64,000 bases of DNA from Enterobacteriaceae endosymbiont of Donacia sparganii (GTDB taxonomy: Bacteria; Pseudomonadota; Gammaproteobacteria; Enterobacterales; Enterobacteriaceae). Positions 20,076-29,754 of the stretch are shown here, one piece after another. Every line of letters begins with the position of its first letter. Position 1 is the stretch's first letter. The stretch is from assembly GCF_012569045.1 (NCBI RefSeq), contig NZ_CP046196.1, positions 191,290-255,289 on the forward strand. The letters run 5' to 3'. Position numbers and translations under genes: made by a program. The notes under the pieces were generated by a model. That model worked only from the letters and a program-made list of their open reading frames with translations, had not been told where the DNA came from and did not search any database.

Positions 20076-20472
20076 AAAAAAAAATTTTTATATAAATTAA
20101 TAATATAAATAAAAATTTATAATATTAAATACTTCTTATTATCCTTATTTTTTTTATATAATTTATTATTTAGAAATTAACATAATTAAAAATAAAATAT
20201 AAAATTTTTTTATTTAATCGAAATTTTAATTTAAATTTTAAATATTTTATTTTAATTAAAGAACTAATAATATTTTTTAATATAACAAAATACTAAAATA
20301 TATAAAAATAATAAAAAATCTTTATATACTTTATACTTAATTAATTATAAAAATAATAAAATTTACAATAAATAATTTTATTTTAAATATATTTAAATTA
20401 TATTTTATATATATTAATTTTTTTATTAATATTAAAATAAAATAAATATTTTTATATTTCTAAGAGATTATA
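20076..20472. other. A/T-rich spacer between corA and sucA
   Basis: About 400 bases with no gene I can support: no open frame resembling a protein family, no cloverleaf and no G/C-containing hairpin. It should contain the promoter of the sucA-sucB-cydABX group. In E. coli the sdh genes precede sucA; nothing recognisable of them remains here. Confidence 0.5.
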
Positions 20473-23181
20473 ATGAATAATGTTTACTTAAAAAAAAATA
20501 TTTTATATGAAAATATTTTTTATATTGAAAAATTATATCAAAAATTCTTAATAGATCCTTTATCAATAGATAAAGAATGGATTAGTATATTTATAAAATT
20601 TCAAGAAAAAAATAAAAATTTAAATAAAAAGAATAAATTTAAAAGTAATTATTTTGATAAAAATAAATTTTTAATAGAAAGAATAAATTACTTAATAAAT
20701 AATTTTAGAATGATAGGTCATTATTATGCTAATATAAACCCTTTAATTTTAAATAAAAAAAAATTAAGTAATACTTTACAATTTAAAAATTATCAAATTA
20801 GTAAAAAAGATTTACAAAAAAAAATTACATTAAATTCTTTTTTTAAAAATCAAAAAATAATTAATATATATAATTTTTTTCAAAAAATATACTGTAATTC
20901 TGTAGGTATAGAATTTTATCATTTATTAGATAATGAAAAATTTTGGATACAAAAAAATATAGAATTAATAAAAAATAATTTAAAATCTACAGAAAAAAAA
21001 ATATTTTTAGAAGAATTAATTGCAACAGAAATTTTTGAAAAAAATATAGGAAAAAAATTTCCAGGTGCTAAAAGATTTTCTTTAGAAGGTTGTGATGTTT
21101 TAATTCCTTTAATAAAGGAAATAATACGTTATTCAAGTAAATTAGAAAATAAAACAACAAAAATAATTTTTGGTATGGCACATAGAGGTAGATTAAATTT
21201 TTTAGTAAATATAATGGGTAAAAAAATTCAAAATATAATTAATGAATTTTCAAATATTTTTTTAGAAACAGATAATATCGATGATGTAAAATATCATTTA
21301 GGTTATTCTTCTATTATTAAAATTAATAAAAAAAAAATTAAGTTACAATTAGCTTTTAATCCTTCCCATTTAGAAATTATTAATAGTGTTACTATGGGTA
21401 TAGCTAGATCCCAAATTGATTATTTAAAGAAAAAAAATATTAATAATGTTAATATTTTACATATAAATATACATGGAGATGCATCTTTTAGTGGACAAGG
21501 AATAATACAAGAAATCTTAAATTTATCTCAAACTAAAGGACATGGAGTTAATGGTACTATACATATTATTATTAATAATCAAATCGGATTTACTACTTCT
21601 AAAATTACTGATATGAGATCTAGTTATTATTGTACTGACATAGCTAAAATGATTCAATGTCCTATTTTTCATGTGAATGCAGATCATTTAGAAAATGTAA
21701 TACTTATTATAAGATTAGCGATTGAATATAGAAATATTTTTAAAAAAGATGTTTTTATTGATTTAGTATCATATAGAAGACATGGTCATAATGAAATGGA
21801 TGATCCATATATAACACAACCATTAATGTATAATTATATTAAAAATCATAAAAAAATACAAGATTTATATTTTGATAAATTATTATCTAGTAATATTATC
21901 GATAATCAAAAAAAAATAGATTTATATAAAAAATATCAAAATTTATTTAATAAAGGTCATTCTTTTATTGAATCATATTTTTCTATTCAAAAAGATAACA
22001 AAAAAATAATATGTAAAAATTTTCAAATAAATGAATTAAAAAAATTACTTTTTAAAATTAGTTCTTTACCTCAAGATTTTAATATTCATCCTATAGTAAA
22101 AAAAATTTATTTAGATAGAATTAGTATGAGTAAAGAAGATAAAAAATTAGATTGGGGAGCTGCTGAAAATTTAGCTTATGCAAATATTCTAACTCAAGGA
22201 ATATCTTGTCGTTTATCAGGAGAAGATATTAAAAGAGGCACTTTTTCTCATAGACATATTGTTGTCTATGATCAAAAAAATGAAATTTCGTATACTCCTT
22301 TAAAACATATTAATTCAAAACAAGGAAATTTTTATATTTATAATTCTATTTTATCAGAAGAAGCTGTTTTAGGTTTTGAATATGGTTATTCTTTAAATAA
22401 CCAAAATACTATAACAATATGGGAAGCACAATTTGGAGATTTTATTAATGGAGCTCAAATTATTATAGATCAATTTATTAGTTCAGGAGAAAAAAAATGG
22501 GGATATAAAAGTGGATTAGTAATACTTCTTCCTCATGGATATGAAGGACAAGGACCAGAACATTCTTCATCAAGAATAGAAAGATTTTTACAATTATGTG
22601 CTGAAAATAATATGAGAATTTGTATTCCTTCTAATTCATCTCAAATATATCATTTATTATGTGAACAAGCGTTTAATTTAATAAAAAAACCACTAATTAT
22701 TATTTCTCCAAAATCTCTTTTAAGACATCCATTAGCATGTTCTTCATTAAAAAATTTTGTAAATAATTCTTTTAAATTAGTTATAGATAAATTAGACATT
22801 AAAATTAATAATATAAATATTCAACGGATTATTTTTTGTTCTGGAAAAATATATTATGATCTATTAGAACATAAAAATTCTATAAAAAATAATAATATTA
22901 TTTTAATTAGAATTGAACAATTATATCCATTTCCACAAAATAATTTAAAGAAAATAATTAAAAAATATATTAAAATTAATAATTTTTTTTGGTGTCAAGA
23001 AGAACCTAAAAATCAAGGTGCATGGATATATATCCAAAATTGTTTTAAAAATAAATTAAATTTAAATATTAATTATATAGGAAGAAATAAATCTGCATCT
23101 CCTTCAACAGGATTTTTTCCTATTCATAAAAAACAACAACAAAAAATAATATATTCTGTTTTTAACATTAATAAAAACTAA
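20473..23181 (+). CDS. sucA: 2-Oxoglutarate dehydrogenase E1
   Basis: TPP-dependent E1 that decarboxylates 2-oxoglutarate and passes the succinyl group to SucB. It has 902 residues against 933 in E. coli; most of the loss is in the variable N-terminal 100 residues. The substrate motif GMAHRGRLNFL (about 234-244), the TPP motif IHGDASFSGQG (333-343) with INNQIGFTT, and the C-terminal EAQFGDF and HGYEGQGPEHSS segments are conserved. An AGAG site lies 7 bases before the ATG. sucB follows after 23 bases; sucCD, next in E. coli, are absent. Confidence 0.98.
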   Translation: MNNVYLKKNILYENIFYIEKLYQKFLIDPLSIDKEWISIFIKFQEKNKNLNKKNKFKSNYFDKNKFLIERINYLINNFRMIGHYYANINPLILNKKKLSNTLQFKNYQISKKDLQKKITLNSFFKNQKIINIYNFFQKIYCNSVGIEFYHLLDNEKFWIQKNIELIKNNLKSTEKKIFLEELIATEIFEKNIGKKFPGAKRFSLEGCDVLIPLIKEIIRYSSKLENKTTKIIFGMAHRGRLNFLVNIMGKKIQNIINEFSNIFLETDNIDDVKYHLGYSSIIKINKKKIKLQLAFNPSHLEIINSVTMGIARSQIDYLKKKNINNVNILHINIHGDASFSGQGIIQEILNLSQTKGHGVNGTIHIIINNQIGFTTSKITDMRSSYYCTDIAKMIQCPIFHVNADHLENVILIIRLAIEYRNIFKKDVFIDLVSYRRHGHNEMDDPYITQPLMYNYIKNHKKIQDLYFDKLLSSNIIDNQKKIDLYKKYQNLFNKGHSFIESYFSIQKDNKKIICKNFQINELKKLLFKISSLPQDFNIHPIVKKIYLDRISMSKEDKKLDWGAAENLAYANILTQGISCRLSGEDIKRGTFSHRHIVVYDQKNEISYTPLKHINSKQGNFYIYNSILSEEAVLGFEYGYSLNNQNTITIWEAQFGDFINGAQIIIDQFISSGEKKWGYKSGLVILLPHGYEGQGPEHSSSRIERFLQLCAENNMRICIPSNSSQIYHLLCEQAFNLIKKPLIIISPKSLLRHPLACSSLKNFVNNSFKLVIDKLDIKINNINIQRIIFCSGKIYYDLLEHKNSIKNNNIILIRIEQLYPFPQNNLKKIIKKYIKINNFFWCQEEPKNQGAWIYIQNCFKNKLNLNINYIGRNKSASPSTGFFPIHKKQQQKIIYSVFNINKN

Positions 23182-23204
23182 AAAAGTAATTTATAAGGAT
23201 TAAA

Positions 23205-24368
23205 ATGGATAATGTTAATATTATTGTTCCTGATTTACCTGAATCAATAAATAATGCAATTATAATTAATTGGTATAAAAAACAAGGAGAAAAAGTAAAA
23301 ATTGATGATATTCTCTTAGAATTAGAAACAGATAAAGTAGTATTAGAAATTCCTTCAACTATTAATGGTATTTTAGAAAAAATTTTAGTAAAACCAGGTA
23401 TAAAAGTACAATCACAACAAATTATCGGTATTTTAAAAAAAACAAAAAATTTTAAAAATACAGAAAATATAATAAAAAATTCAAATTTAATTAATTCAAC
23501 TAAAAATAATGATCCAAAAAAAATAATTAATCAATTAAATGATTTTAGTCCTTCTAAACGAAGAATGATAAAAAAAGATAATATTTTATTATATAAAATA
23601 TCTAATTCTAATAAAAAATCTAATTTAAAAAATTTAGATAACAATAAAGAAAAAAAACAAAAAATTTTTAAAAATAATAATATTGAAAGAAAAGAAATGA
23701 GTCCAATAAGAAAATATATTTCTAAAAAATTAATGGATTCTAAAAATAATACAGTTACATTAACTACTTTTAATGAAGTAAATATGGAAAAAATTATTAA
23801 TATAAAAAATAATTATAAAGATTTTATTTTTGAAAATTATAATATTAAGTTAGGTTTTACTTCTTTTCACATTAAAGCAGTTACACAAGCATTAAAATTT
23901 TTTAAAAAAATAAATGCTTTTATTGATGGAGAAGATATTATTTATAATAATTTTTATCATATTAATATTGCAATTGCAACAGAAAGAGGTTTAATAACTC
24001 CTATTATATATGATACTAATAAATTATCAATAATAGATATTGAAAAAAAAATAAAAAAATTAGTTATTAAAAGTAATCAAAATCAGTTATCTACAAAAGA
24101 TTTAGTTAGTGGAACATTTACAATTACTAATGGAGGAGTTTTTGGTTCTTTAATGTCTACTCCTATTATTAATCCTCCACAAAGTGCTATATTAGGAATG
24201 CATGCTATTAAAGATAGACCTGTGGTAATAAACAAAAAAATATTCATTATGCCTATGATGTATTTAGCTTTATCATATGATCATCGTTTAATAGATGGAA
24301 AAGATGCTATAGGTTTTTTAATGCTAGTAAAAACATTATTAGAGGATCCTATACGTTTATTTTTATAA
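23205..24368 (+). CDS. sucB: 2-Oxoglutarate dehydrogenase E2 (dihydrolipoyl succinyltransferase)
   Basis: Transfers succinyl groups from SucA to CoA. It has 387 residues against 405 in E. coli. One lipoyl domain (residues 1-80, lipoyl-lysine Lys44 in [10 protein letters not shown]) is joined by a charged linker to a peripheral-subunit-binding segment ([10 protein letters not shown], about 107-116) and a catalytic domain ending in [10 protein letters not shown], with His360 and Asp364. It needs LpdA (encoded at 33736-35160) as E3. Product succinyl-CoA is the donor for MetA and for the DapD-DapE branch. Confidence 0.97.
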   Translation: MDNVNIIVPDLPESINNAIIINWYKKQGEKVKIDDILLELETDKVVLEIPSTINGILEKILVKPGIKVQSQQIIGILKKTKNFKNTENIIKNSNLINSTKNNDPKKIINQLNDFSPSKRRMIKKDNILLYKISNSNKKSNLKNLDNNKEKKQKIFKNNNIERKEMSPIRKYISKKLMDSKNNTVTLTTFNEVNMEKIINIKNNYKDFIFENYNIKLGFTSFHIKAVTQALKFFKKINAFIDGEDIIYNNFYHINIAIATERGLITPIIYDTNKLSIIDIEKKIKKLVIKSNQNQLSTKDLVSGTFTITNGGVFGSLMSTPIINPPQSAILGMHAIKDRPVVINKKIFIMPMMYLALSYDHRLIDGKDAIGFLMLVKTLLEDPIRLFL

Positions 24369-24469
24369 AAAATTAATAATTTATTATTATATTTTTTATA
24401 AAAATATTATTAAAATATATAAAAAAATAATAAATTTATATAAAAATTTAAATTATATAAGGATTAATA

Positions 24470-26041
24470 ATGTTAAATGTTGTTGACCTATCAAGATTAC
24501 AATTTGCATTAACAGCAATGTATCATTTTATATTTGTACCATTAACTTTAGGACTTTCTTTTTTATTAGCTATAATGGAAACAATTTATATTTTATCTAA
24601 AAATAAAATATATAGAGATATGACCAAATTTTGGGGAAAATTATTTGGTATTAATTTTGCTTTAGGTATAGTAACAGGATTGACAATGGAATTCCAATTT
24701 GGGACTAATTGGTCATATTATTCACATTATGTAGGAGATATTTTTGGTGCTCCATTAGCTATAGAAGGTTTAGTTGCTTTTTTTTTAGAATCAACTTTTG
24801 TTGGTTTATTTTTTTTAGGATGGGATCGTTTAAATAAAATACAACATATGATTGTAACATGGTTTGTTGCTATAGGCTCAAATCTTTCCGCTCTTTGGAT
24901 TTTAATTGCTAATGGATGGATGCAAAATCCTATTGCATCTTATTTTAATTATCAAAATATGCGTATGGAAATGAATAATTTTTGGAATTTAATTTTTAAT
25001 CCTATAGCACAAGTAAAATTTGTTCATACTGTAACAGCTGGATATACAACAGGAGCGATATTTATTATTGGAATTAGTGCTTATTACCTTTTAAAAAAAA
25101 GGGATATAGAATTTGCTAAAAAATCAATTATTATTTCTTCTTGTTTTGGTTTATTTTCTATTTTTTTTGTAATAGTTTTAGGAGATGAATCAGGATATCA
25201 ATTACGAACTACACAAAAAACTAAATTAGCAGCTATTGAAGCAGAATGGGAAACACAAAAACCACCAGCATCATTTAATATGATGTGTTTACCTAATCAA
25301 AAAAAACAATTAAATAAATATTCTATAAAAATACCTTATATATTAGGCATAATTGCTACAAGATCTTCTAAATTACCTTTAATAGGTATAAAAAATTTAA
25401 TTAAAAAAAATGAATTAAAAATAAAAAATGGATTAAAAGCTTTAATTGCTCTTGAAAAAATAAAAAATGGAGATTTAAAAATAAATAATATAAAAATATT
25501 TAATAAATATAAAAAATATTTAGGATATGGATTTTTAGTTAAACAATATTATCAAAATATTTATAATATAAATGATTTACAGATAAAAAATATTGCTAAA
25601 AATTCTATACCATTAATAAGTCCTTTATTTTTTTCTTTTAGAATTATGGTGTTATCTAGTTTTATTTTATTTATTATATTAATACTAGTTTTTATTTTTG
25701 CCATTATAAAAAATAATATTGAAAAAAAGAAAAATTTATTAAAAATATGTTTATATATAATTCCATTACCATGGATTGCTTCAGAAGCAGGTTGGTTTGT
25801 TTCTGAATATGGAAGACAACCATGGGCTATAAAAGATATACTACCTACATATATGGCTGGATCTTCTTTACAATTTTTAGAAGTATTATTTTCAATAATA
25901 ATTATTTTTATTTTTTATACAATTTTATTATTAGTAGAATTATTTTTAATATATAAAATATCTAGAATAGGTCCTAGTATTTTAGGTACTGGTAAATATT
26001 TTTTTGAAAAAAATATTTCAAAAAAAAAATATATTAAATAA
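24470..26041 (+). CDS. cydA: Cytochrome bd ubiquinol oxidase subunit I
   Basis: Main haem-bearing subunit of the bd terminal oxidase in the inner membrane. It has 523 residues against 522 in E. coli, with about nine hydrophobic helices. His19 (AMYHFIF) and the helix with VKFVHTVTAGYTTG carry haem-ligand histidines, and the GRQPW signature (SEYGRQPWAIKDILPT) is intact. The Q-loop (about residues 255-380) is retained at full length although lysine-rich. AAGGA lies before the ATG. It is followed by cydB and cydX, so this is a complete cydABX operon. Confidence 0.98.
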   Translation: MLNVVDLSRLQFALTAMYHFIFVPLTLGLSFLLAIMETIYILSKNKIYRDMTKFWGKLFGINFALGIVTGLTMEFQFGTNWSYYSHYVGDIFGAPLAIEGLVAFFLESTFVGLFFLGWDRLNKIQHMIVTWFVAIGSNLSALWILIANGWMQNPIASYFNYQNMRMEMNNFWNLIFNPIAQVKFVHTVTAGYTTGAIFIIGISAYYLLKKRDIEFAKKSIIISSCFGLFSIFFVIVLGDESGYQLRTTQKTKLAAIEAEWETQKPPASFNMMCLPNQKKQLNKYSIKIPYILGIIATRSSKLPLIGIKNLIKKNELKIKNGLKALIALEKIKNGDLKINNIKIFNKYKKYLGYGFLVKQYYQNIYNINDLQIKNIAKNSIPLISPLFFSFRIMVLSSFILFIILILVFIFAIIKNNIEKKKNLLKICLYIIPLPWIASEAGWFVSEYGRQPWAIKDILPTYMAGSSLQFLEVLFSIIIIFIFYTILLLVELFLIYKISRIGPSILGTGKYFFEKNISKKKYIK

Positions 26042-26062
26042 ACAATTAATTAGGTTATTTTA

Positions 26063-27208
26063 ATGTTAAATTATGAATTTTTATGTGTAATTTGGTCAAT
26101 AATCATTGGTATATTAATTACAGGATTTATAATTACTGATGGATTAGATATGGGAGTTGGTATTTTATTATTTATAATAGGTAAAAATAATATTGAACGT
26201 AGAATTATGATAAATACTATCGCTCCTCATTGGGATGGTAATCAAGTATGGTTAATTACAACTGGAGGAGCTTTATTTGCAGCATGGCCTATTGTCTATG
26301 CTACTATATTTTCTCATTTTTATATAGTAATGTTATTGTTATTAATATCATTATTTTTACGTCCTGTAGGTTTTGAATATAGATCTAAAATTAAAAATAA
26401 AATTTGGCAAAAAATATGTGATATATGTATTTCAATAGGAAGTATAATACCTCCTATTATTATAGGGATAGCATTAGGTAATATATTACAAGGAATTCCA
26501 TTTTATATGGATAAATATTATCATATTTATTCTGAAAAAAATTTTTTAAAATTATTTAATTTTTCTAGTATTATTATTAGTATAACAACTTTATTTTTAG
26601 TTATAAATCATGCTGCATCTTATTTACAAATAAGAATTAAAGATTATAATCTTAACTCTAGATTAAATTTAATTTTAAAATTATCTTCTATATTATTAAT
26701 AATATTTTTTATATTATCATTAGTTAATATTTTATTTTTTATGAAGGGATATAAAATTAATTTATTTATTTATAAAAAAATGAATAATATTTTTTTAAAA
26801 AATAATAATATTATTTATGAAAATAAAGCATGGATGTCTAATTTTAAAAATCATATTTATTTATATATTATACCTTTAACAAGTATTGTTTTACCTTTTT
26901 TAACATTTTTATCATCTATATTTAAAAAATTCATAATAACTTTTATTTGTTCTTCTTTAACTATTATTAGTATTATCCTAACTTTAGGAATTATAATGTT
27001 TCCTTTTATTATTCCTTCAAATATCAAACCTTATCAAAGTTTAACTATTTGGAATGCAACATCAAGTAAATTAACACTAAATATAATGTTATATATAGTA
27101 ATTATATTTATGCCTATTGTTTTGGCATATACTTTTTGGTGTTATAAAAAAATGTTTTTTTATATTAATAAAGAAAAAATTAAAAAGAAATCTAATTTTT
27201 ATTATTAG
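26063..27208 (+). CDS. cydB: Cytochrome bd ubiquinol oxidase subunit II
   Basis: Second membrane subunit of the bd oxidase. It has 381 residues against 379 in E. coli, with several hydrophobic helices. FIITDGLDMGVGILL (about residues 23-37), NTIAPHWDGNQVWLITTGGALFAAWP and FRLRPVGFEYR-like LFLRPVGFEYRSK are the conserved family segments. It lies 21 bases after cydA. It ends in TAG, one of only three non-TAA stops in the window. Confidence 0.97.
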   Translation: MLNYEFLCVIWSIIIGILITGFIITDGLDMGVGILLFIIGKNNIERRIMINTIAPHWDGNQVWLITTGGALFAAWPIVYATIFSHFYIVMLLLLISLFLRPVGFEYRSKIKNKIWQKICDICISIGSIIPPIIIGIALGNILQGIPFYMDKYYHIYSEKNFLKLFNFSSIIISITTLFLVINHAASYLQIRIKDYNLNSRLNLILKLSSILLIIFFILSLVNILFFMKGYKINLFIYKKMNNIFLKNNNIIYENKAWMSNFKNHIYLYIIPLTSIVLPFLTFLSSIFKKFIITFICSSLTIISIILTLGIIMFPFIIPSNIKPYQSLTIWNATSSKLTLNIMLYIVIIFMPIVLAYTFWCYKKMFFYINKEKIKKKSNFYY

Positions 27209-27242
27209 AAAAAATTATAAAATTTAAAATGGATATAAAGAG

Positions 27243-27332
27243 ATGTGGTATTTAATATGGTTATTAGGAATATTATTTTCTTGTATTATTACTATTTTAG
27301 TATGTTTAAAAAAAGAATATAAAAAAATATAA
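27243..27332 (+). CDS. cydX: Cytochrome bd oxidase small subunit CydX
   Basis: A 29-residue single-helix protein beginning MWYLIWLLGILFSC. This matches the E. coli CydX start MWYFAWILGTLLAC at the invariant Met-Trp-Tyr, Trp6, Leu8-Gly9, Leu11 and Cys14. It then ends in a lysine-rich tail, shorter than the 37 residues of E. coli. It lies 34 bases after cydB, exactly where cydX sits in E. coli. In E. coli CydX is needed for stable, active bd oxidase. Its retention in a genome that sheds small genes supports a functional oxidase. Confidence 0.93.
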   Translation: MWYLIWLLGILFSCIITILVCLKKEYKKI

Positions 27333-27360
27333 AAAATATTTTTTTATAAAAAAACTTAAT

Positions 27361-27409
27361 AAGTTCTTGTCTAATATTAATACTGATTTAATATCAGGCA
27401 AGAATTTTT
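27361..27409 (+). terminator. Rho-independent terminator after cydABX
   Basis: A 20-bp stem (27361-27380 with 27388-27407), with two G-T pairs and one A-C mismatch, closes a 7-base loop. It lies about 30 bases past the cydX stop and is followed by a T run. It separates the sucAB-cydABX group from parE. Confidence 0.85.
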
Positions 27410-27571
27410 ATAAAAAATTTTATATTAACATAATAAATAAAATTTTTTTTTGATAAATATGTTATAATAAAAAAAAATAAATTTTATTTTATAAATCATA
27501 TAAAATATGTTAAAAATAAAATTAAATAATTACATTAATTTATACATAAAATAAATATTTATTAAAATTAA

Positions 27572-27599
27572 TTGACTAAAAATGGATTTTTTTTATATT
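27572..27599 (+). promoter_or_regulatory. Possible sigma-70 promoter of parE
   Basis: TTGACT (27572-27577) and TATATT (27594-27599), each five of six consensus bases, are spaced by 16 bases and lie 34 bases before the parE ATG. The -35 box is one of few G/C-containing hexamers in this spacer, but the surrounding A/T content makes a chance -10 match easy. Confidence 0.4.
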
Positions 27600-27632
27600 T
27601 AAAATATAATATTATTATATACTTAATAAAAA

Positions 27633-29552
27633 ATGAACCATTTAAATCAATATAATGCTGATTCTATAGAAGTTTTAGAAGGATTAGATCCTGTAAGACG
27701 TCGACCTGGGATGTATACAGATCTTACTAGACCTAATCATTTAGCTCAAGAAGTTATAGATAATAGTGTAGACGAAGCATTAGCTGGATACGCAAAAAAT
27801 ATTTTTGTTACTTTACATAAAGATCAATCAATAGAAGTTATTGATGATGGTAGAGGCATGCCTACTGATATACATTCTCAAGAAGGTATACCAGCTATTG
27901 AACTTATTTTATGTCGTTTACATGCAGGAGGAAAATTTTCTAATAAAAATTATAATTTTTCAGGAGGATTGCATGGTGTAGGTATTTCTGTAGTTAATGC
28001 TTTATCAAAAAGAATGGAAGTAAGTGTTTTTCGTAAAAATAAAATTTATACAATAATTTTTGAAAATGGATATAAAATTCAAAATCTTAAAATTAATAAA
28101 AATATAAATAATCAAATAACTGGTACAAAAATTAGATTTTGGCCTAATAAAATTTTTTTTGAACATCATACTTTTTTAGTGTCTAATTTAATAAGCTTAT
28201 TAAAAGCAAAAGCAGTTTTATGCTCAGGTTTAACAGTATGTTTTAAAAATAATAATACTAAAGATAATTTTTGTTGGACTTATAAGAATGGTTTATCTGA
28301 ATATTTAACAAGTTCAGTAAAAAATACTCCTACTATCCCCAGCACACCTTTTATAGGTGAATATTTTAATGATATTAAACATTTAAATTGGGCTCTTTTT
28401 TGGATACCAGAAAATAATAATCATATTATTACTGAAAGTTATGTTAATTTAATTCCGACTACTTATGGAGGTACACATGTTAATGGATTACGTTTAGGAT
28501 TATTAGATGCAATACGTCATTTTTGTAATTTTCATAATATATTACCTAGAAATATAAAATTATTAGGAGAAGATATTTGGGATCAATGTTCTTATGTTTT
28601 ATCTATTAAAGTTCAAGATCCTCAATTTACAGGACAAACAAAAGAACGTTTATCTTCTAGGCAATGTACTATATTTGTTGCTAATATAGTAAGAGATTCT
28701 TTTATTTTATGGTTAAATCAAAATTTTAAAATTAGTGTTATTTTAATAGATATTTTTATTGCAAATGCTCAAAAACGTATTAGAGCATCTAAAAAATTTA
28801 TTAAAAAAAAAAATTATAATACAAATTCAATATTACCTAGTAAACTATCTGATTGTATAATTCATGATAAAAATCAAACAGAACTCTTTTTAGTAGAAGG
28901 AGATTCTGCTGGAGGATCAGCAAAACAAGCAAGAAATAAAAATTTTCAAGCTGTTATGCCATTAAAAGGCAAAATTTTAAATACGTGGGAAATTAATTCT
29001 GAAGAAATTTTATCTTCGCAAGAAATCTATGATATTTCTTTAGCAATAGGTATTTATCCTAATAATGAAGATCTAAAAAAATTAAGATATAATAAAATAT
29101 GTATTCTTGCGGATGCTGATTCAGATGGATTACATATAGCTACTTTATTATGTGCTTTATTTATAAAACATTTTTTACCATTAGTAAAAAATGGACATAT
29201 TTATGTCGCTATGCCTCCTTTATATCGTATAGATTTAGGTAAAGAAATTTTTTATGCTTTAAATGAAAATGAAAAAATTAAGATTTTAAAAAAAAATTAT
29301 TATATTAATAATAAAAAAAAAATTAATGTTCAAAGATTTAAAGGTTTAGGTGAAATGAATCCTACTCAATTAAGAGAAACAACTTTTAATCCAAATAGTC
29401 GTAGATTAATCCAATTAGTAATAAATAATAATGAAAAAGAAATAAATAAAACATTTTCTATTATGGATATGTTATTAGCTAAAAAAAGAGCAGAAGATCG
29501 TCGTAAATGGTTACAAAAAAAAGGTGATATTACAACAATGATAAATATTTAA
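27633..29552 (+). CDS. parE: DNA topoisomerase IV subunit B
   Basis: ATPase subunit of topoisomerase IV, which decatenates replicated chromosomes with ParC. It has 639 residues, close to E. coli ParE (630). E. coli GyrB (804) has an extra segment of about 165 residues in its C-terminal half that is absent here. The start region YNADSIEVLEGLDPVRRRPGMYTD, LHGVGISVVNALSKR (ATP lid), the TOPRIM motifs LVEGDSAGGSAKQARN and ADADSDGLHI, and the C-terminal LLAKKRAEDRRKWLQ match ParE rather than GyrB. It stands alone between two spacers; parC is not in the window. Confidence 0.95.
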   Translation: MNHLNQYNADSIEVLEGLDPVRRRPGMYTDLTRPNHLAQEVIDNSVDEALAGYAKNIFVTLHKDQSIEVIDDGRGMPTDIHSQEGIPAIELILCRLHAGGKFSNKNYNFSGGLHGVGISVVNALSKRMEVSVFRKNKIYTIIFENGYKIQNLKINKNINNQITGTKIRFWPNKIFFEHHTFLVSNLISLLKAKAVLCSGLTVCFKNNNTKDNFCWTYKNGLSEYLTSSVKNTPTIPSTPFIGEYFNDIKHLNWALFWIPENNNHIITESYVNLIPTTYGGTHVNGLRLGLLDAIRHFCNFHNILPRNIKLLGEDIWDQCSYVLSIKVQDPQFTGQTKERLSSRQCTIFVANIVRDSFILWLNQNFKISVILIDIFIANAQKRIRASKKFIKKKNYNTNSILPSKLSDCIIHDKNQTELFLVEGDSAGGSAKQARNKNFQAVMPLKGKILNTWEINSEEILSSQEIYDISLAIGIYPNNEDLKKLRYNKICILADADSDGLHIATLLCALFIKHFLPLVKNGHIYVAMPPLYRIDLGKEIFYALNENEKIKILKKNYYINNKKKINVQRFKGLGEMNPTQLRETTFNPNSRRLIQLVINNNEKEINKTFSIMDMLLAKKRAEDRRKWLQKKGDITTMINI

Positions 29553-29754
29553 AAAATTGAAATTTAAAAAAATTTTTTAAAATTTATTATAATAATTTTT
29601 ATTAAAGATTATAAATAAATATAAAAATTAATAAAAATTACAATTATAAATAAAATTTGTATTTATATTTTTAAATTTAATAAAATTTTATATTATAAAA
29701 TAACTAAAATTAGTTATATTATATAATTTTTTATCAAAATAAGGAATAGTTCCT

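Noticed and set aside
27633-29552. Gene could be gyrB
   Set aside because: Length (639) and sequence match ParE throughout, and the extra C-terminal segment of about 165 residues in enterobacterial GyrB is absent.
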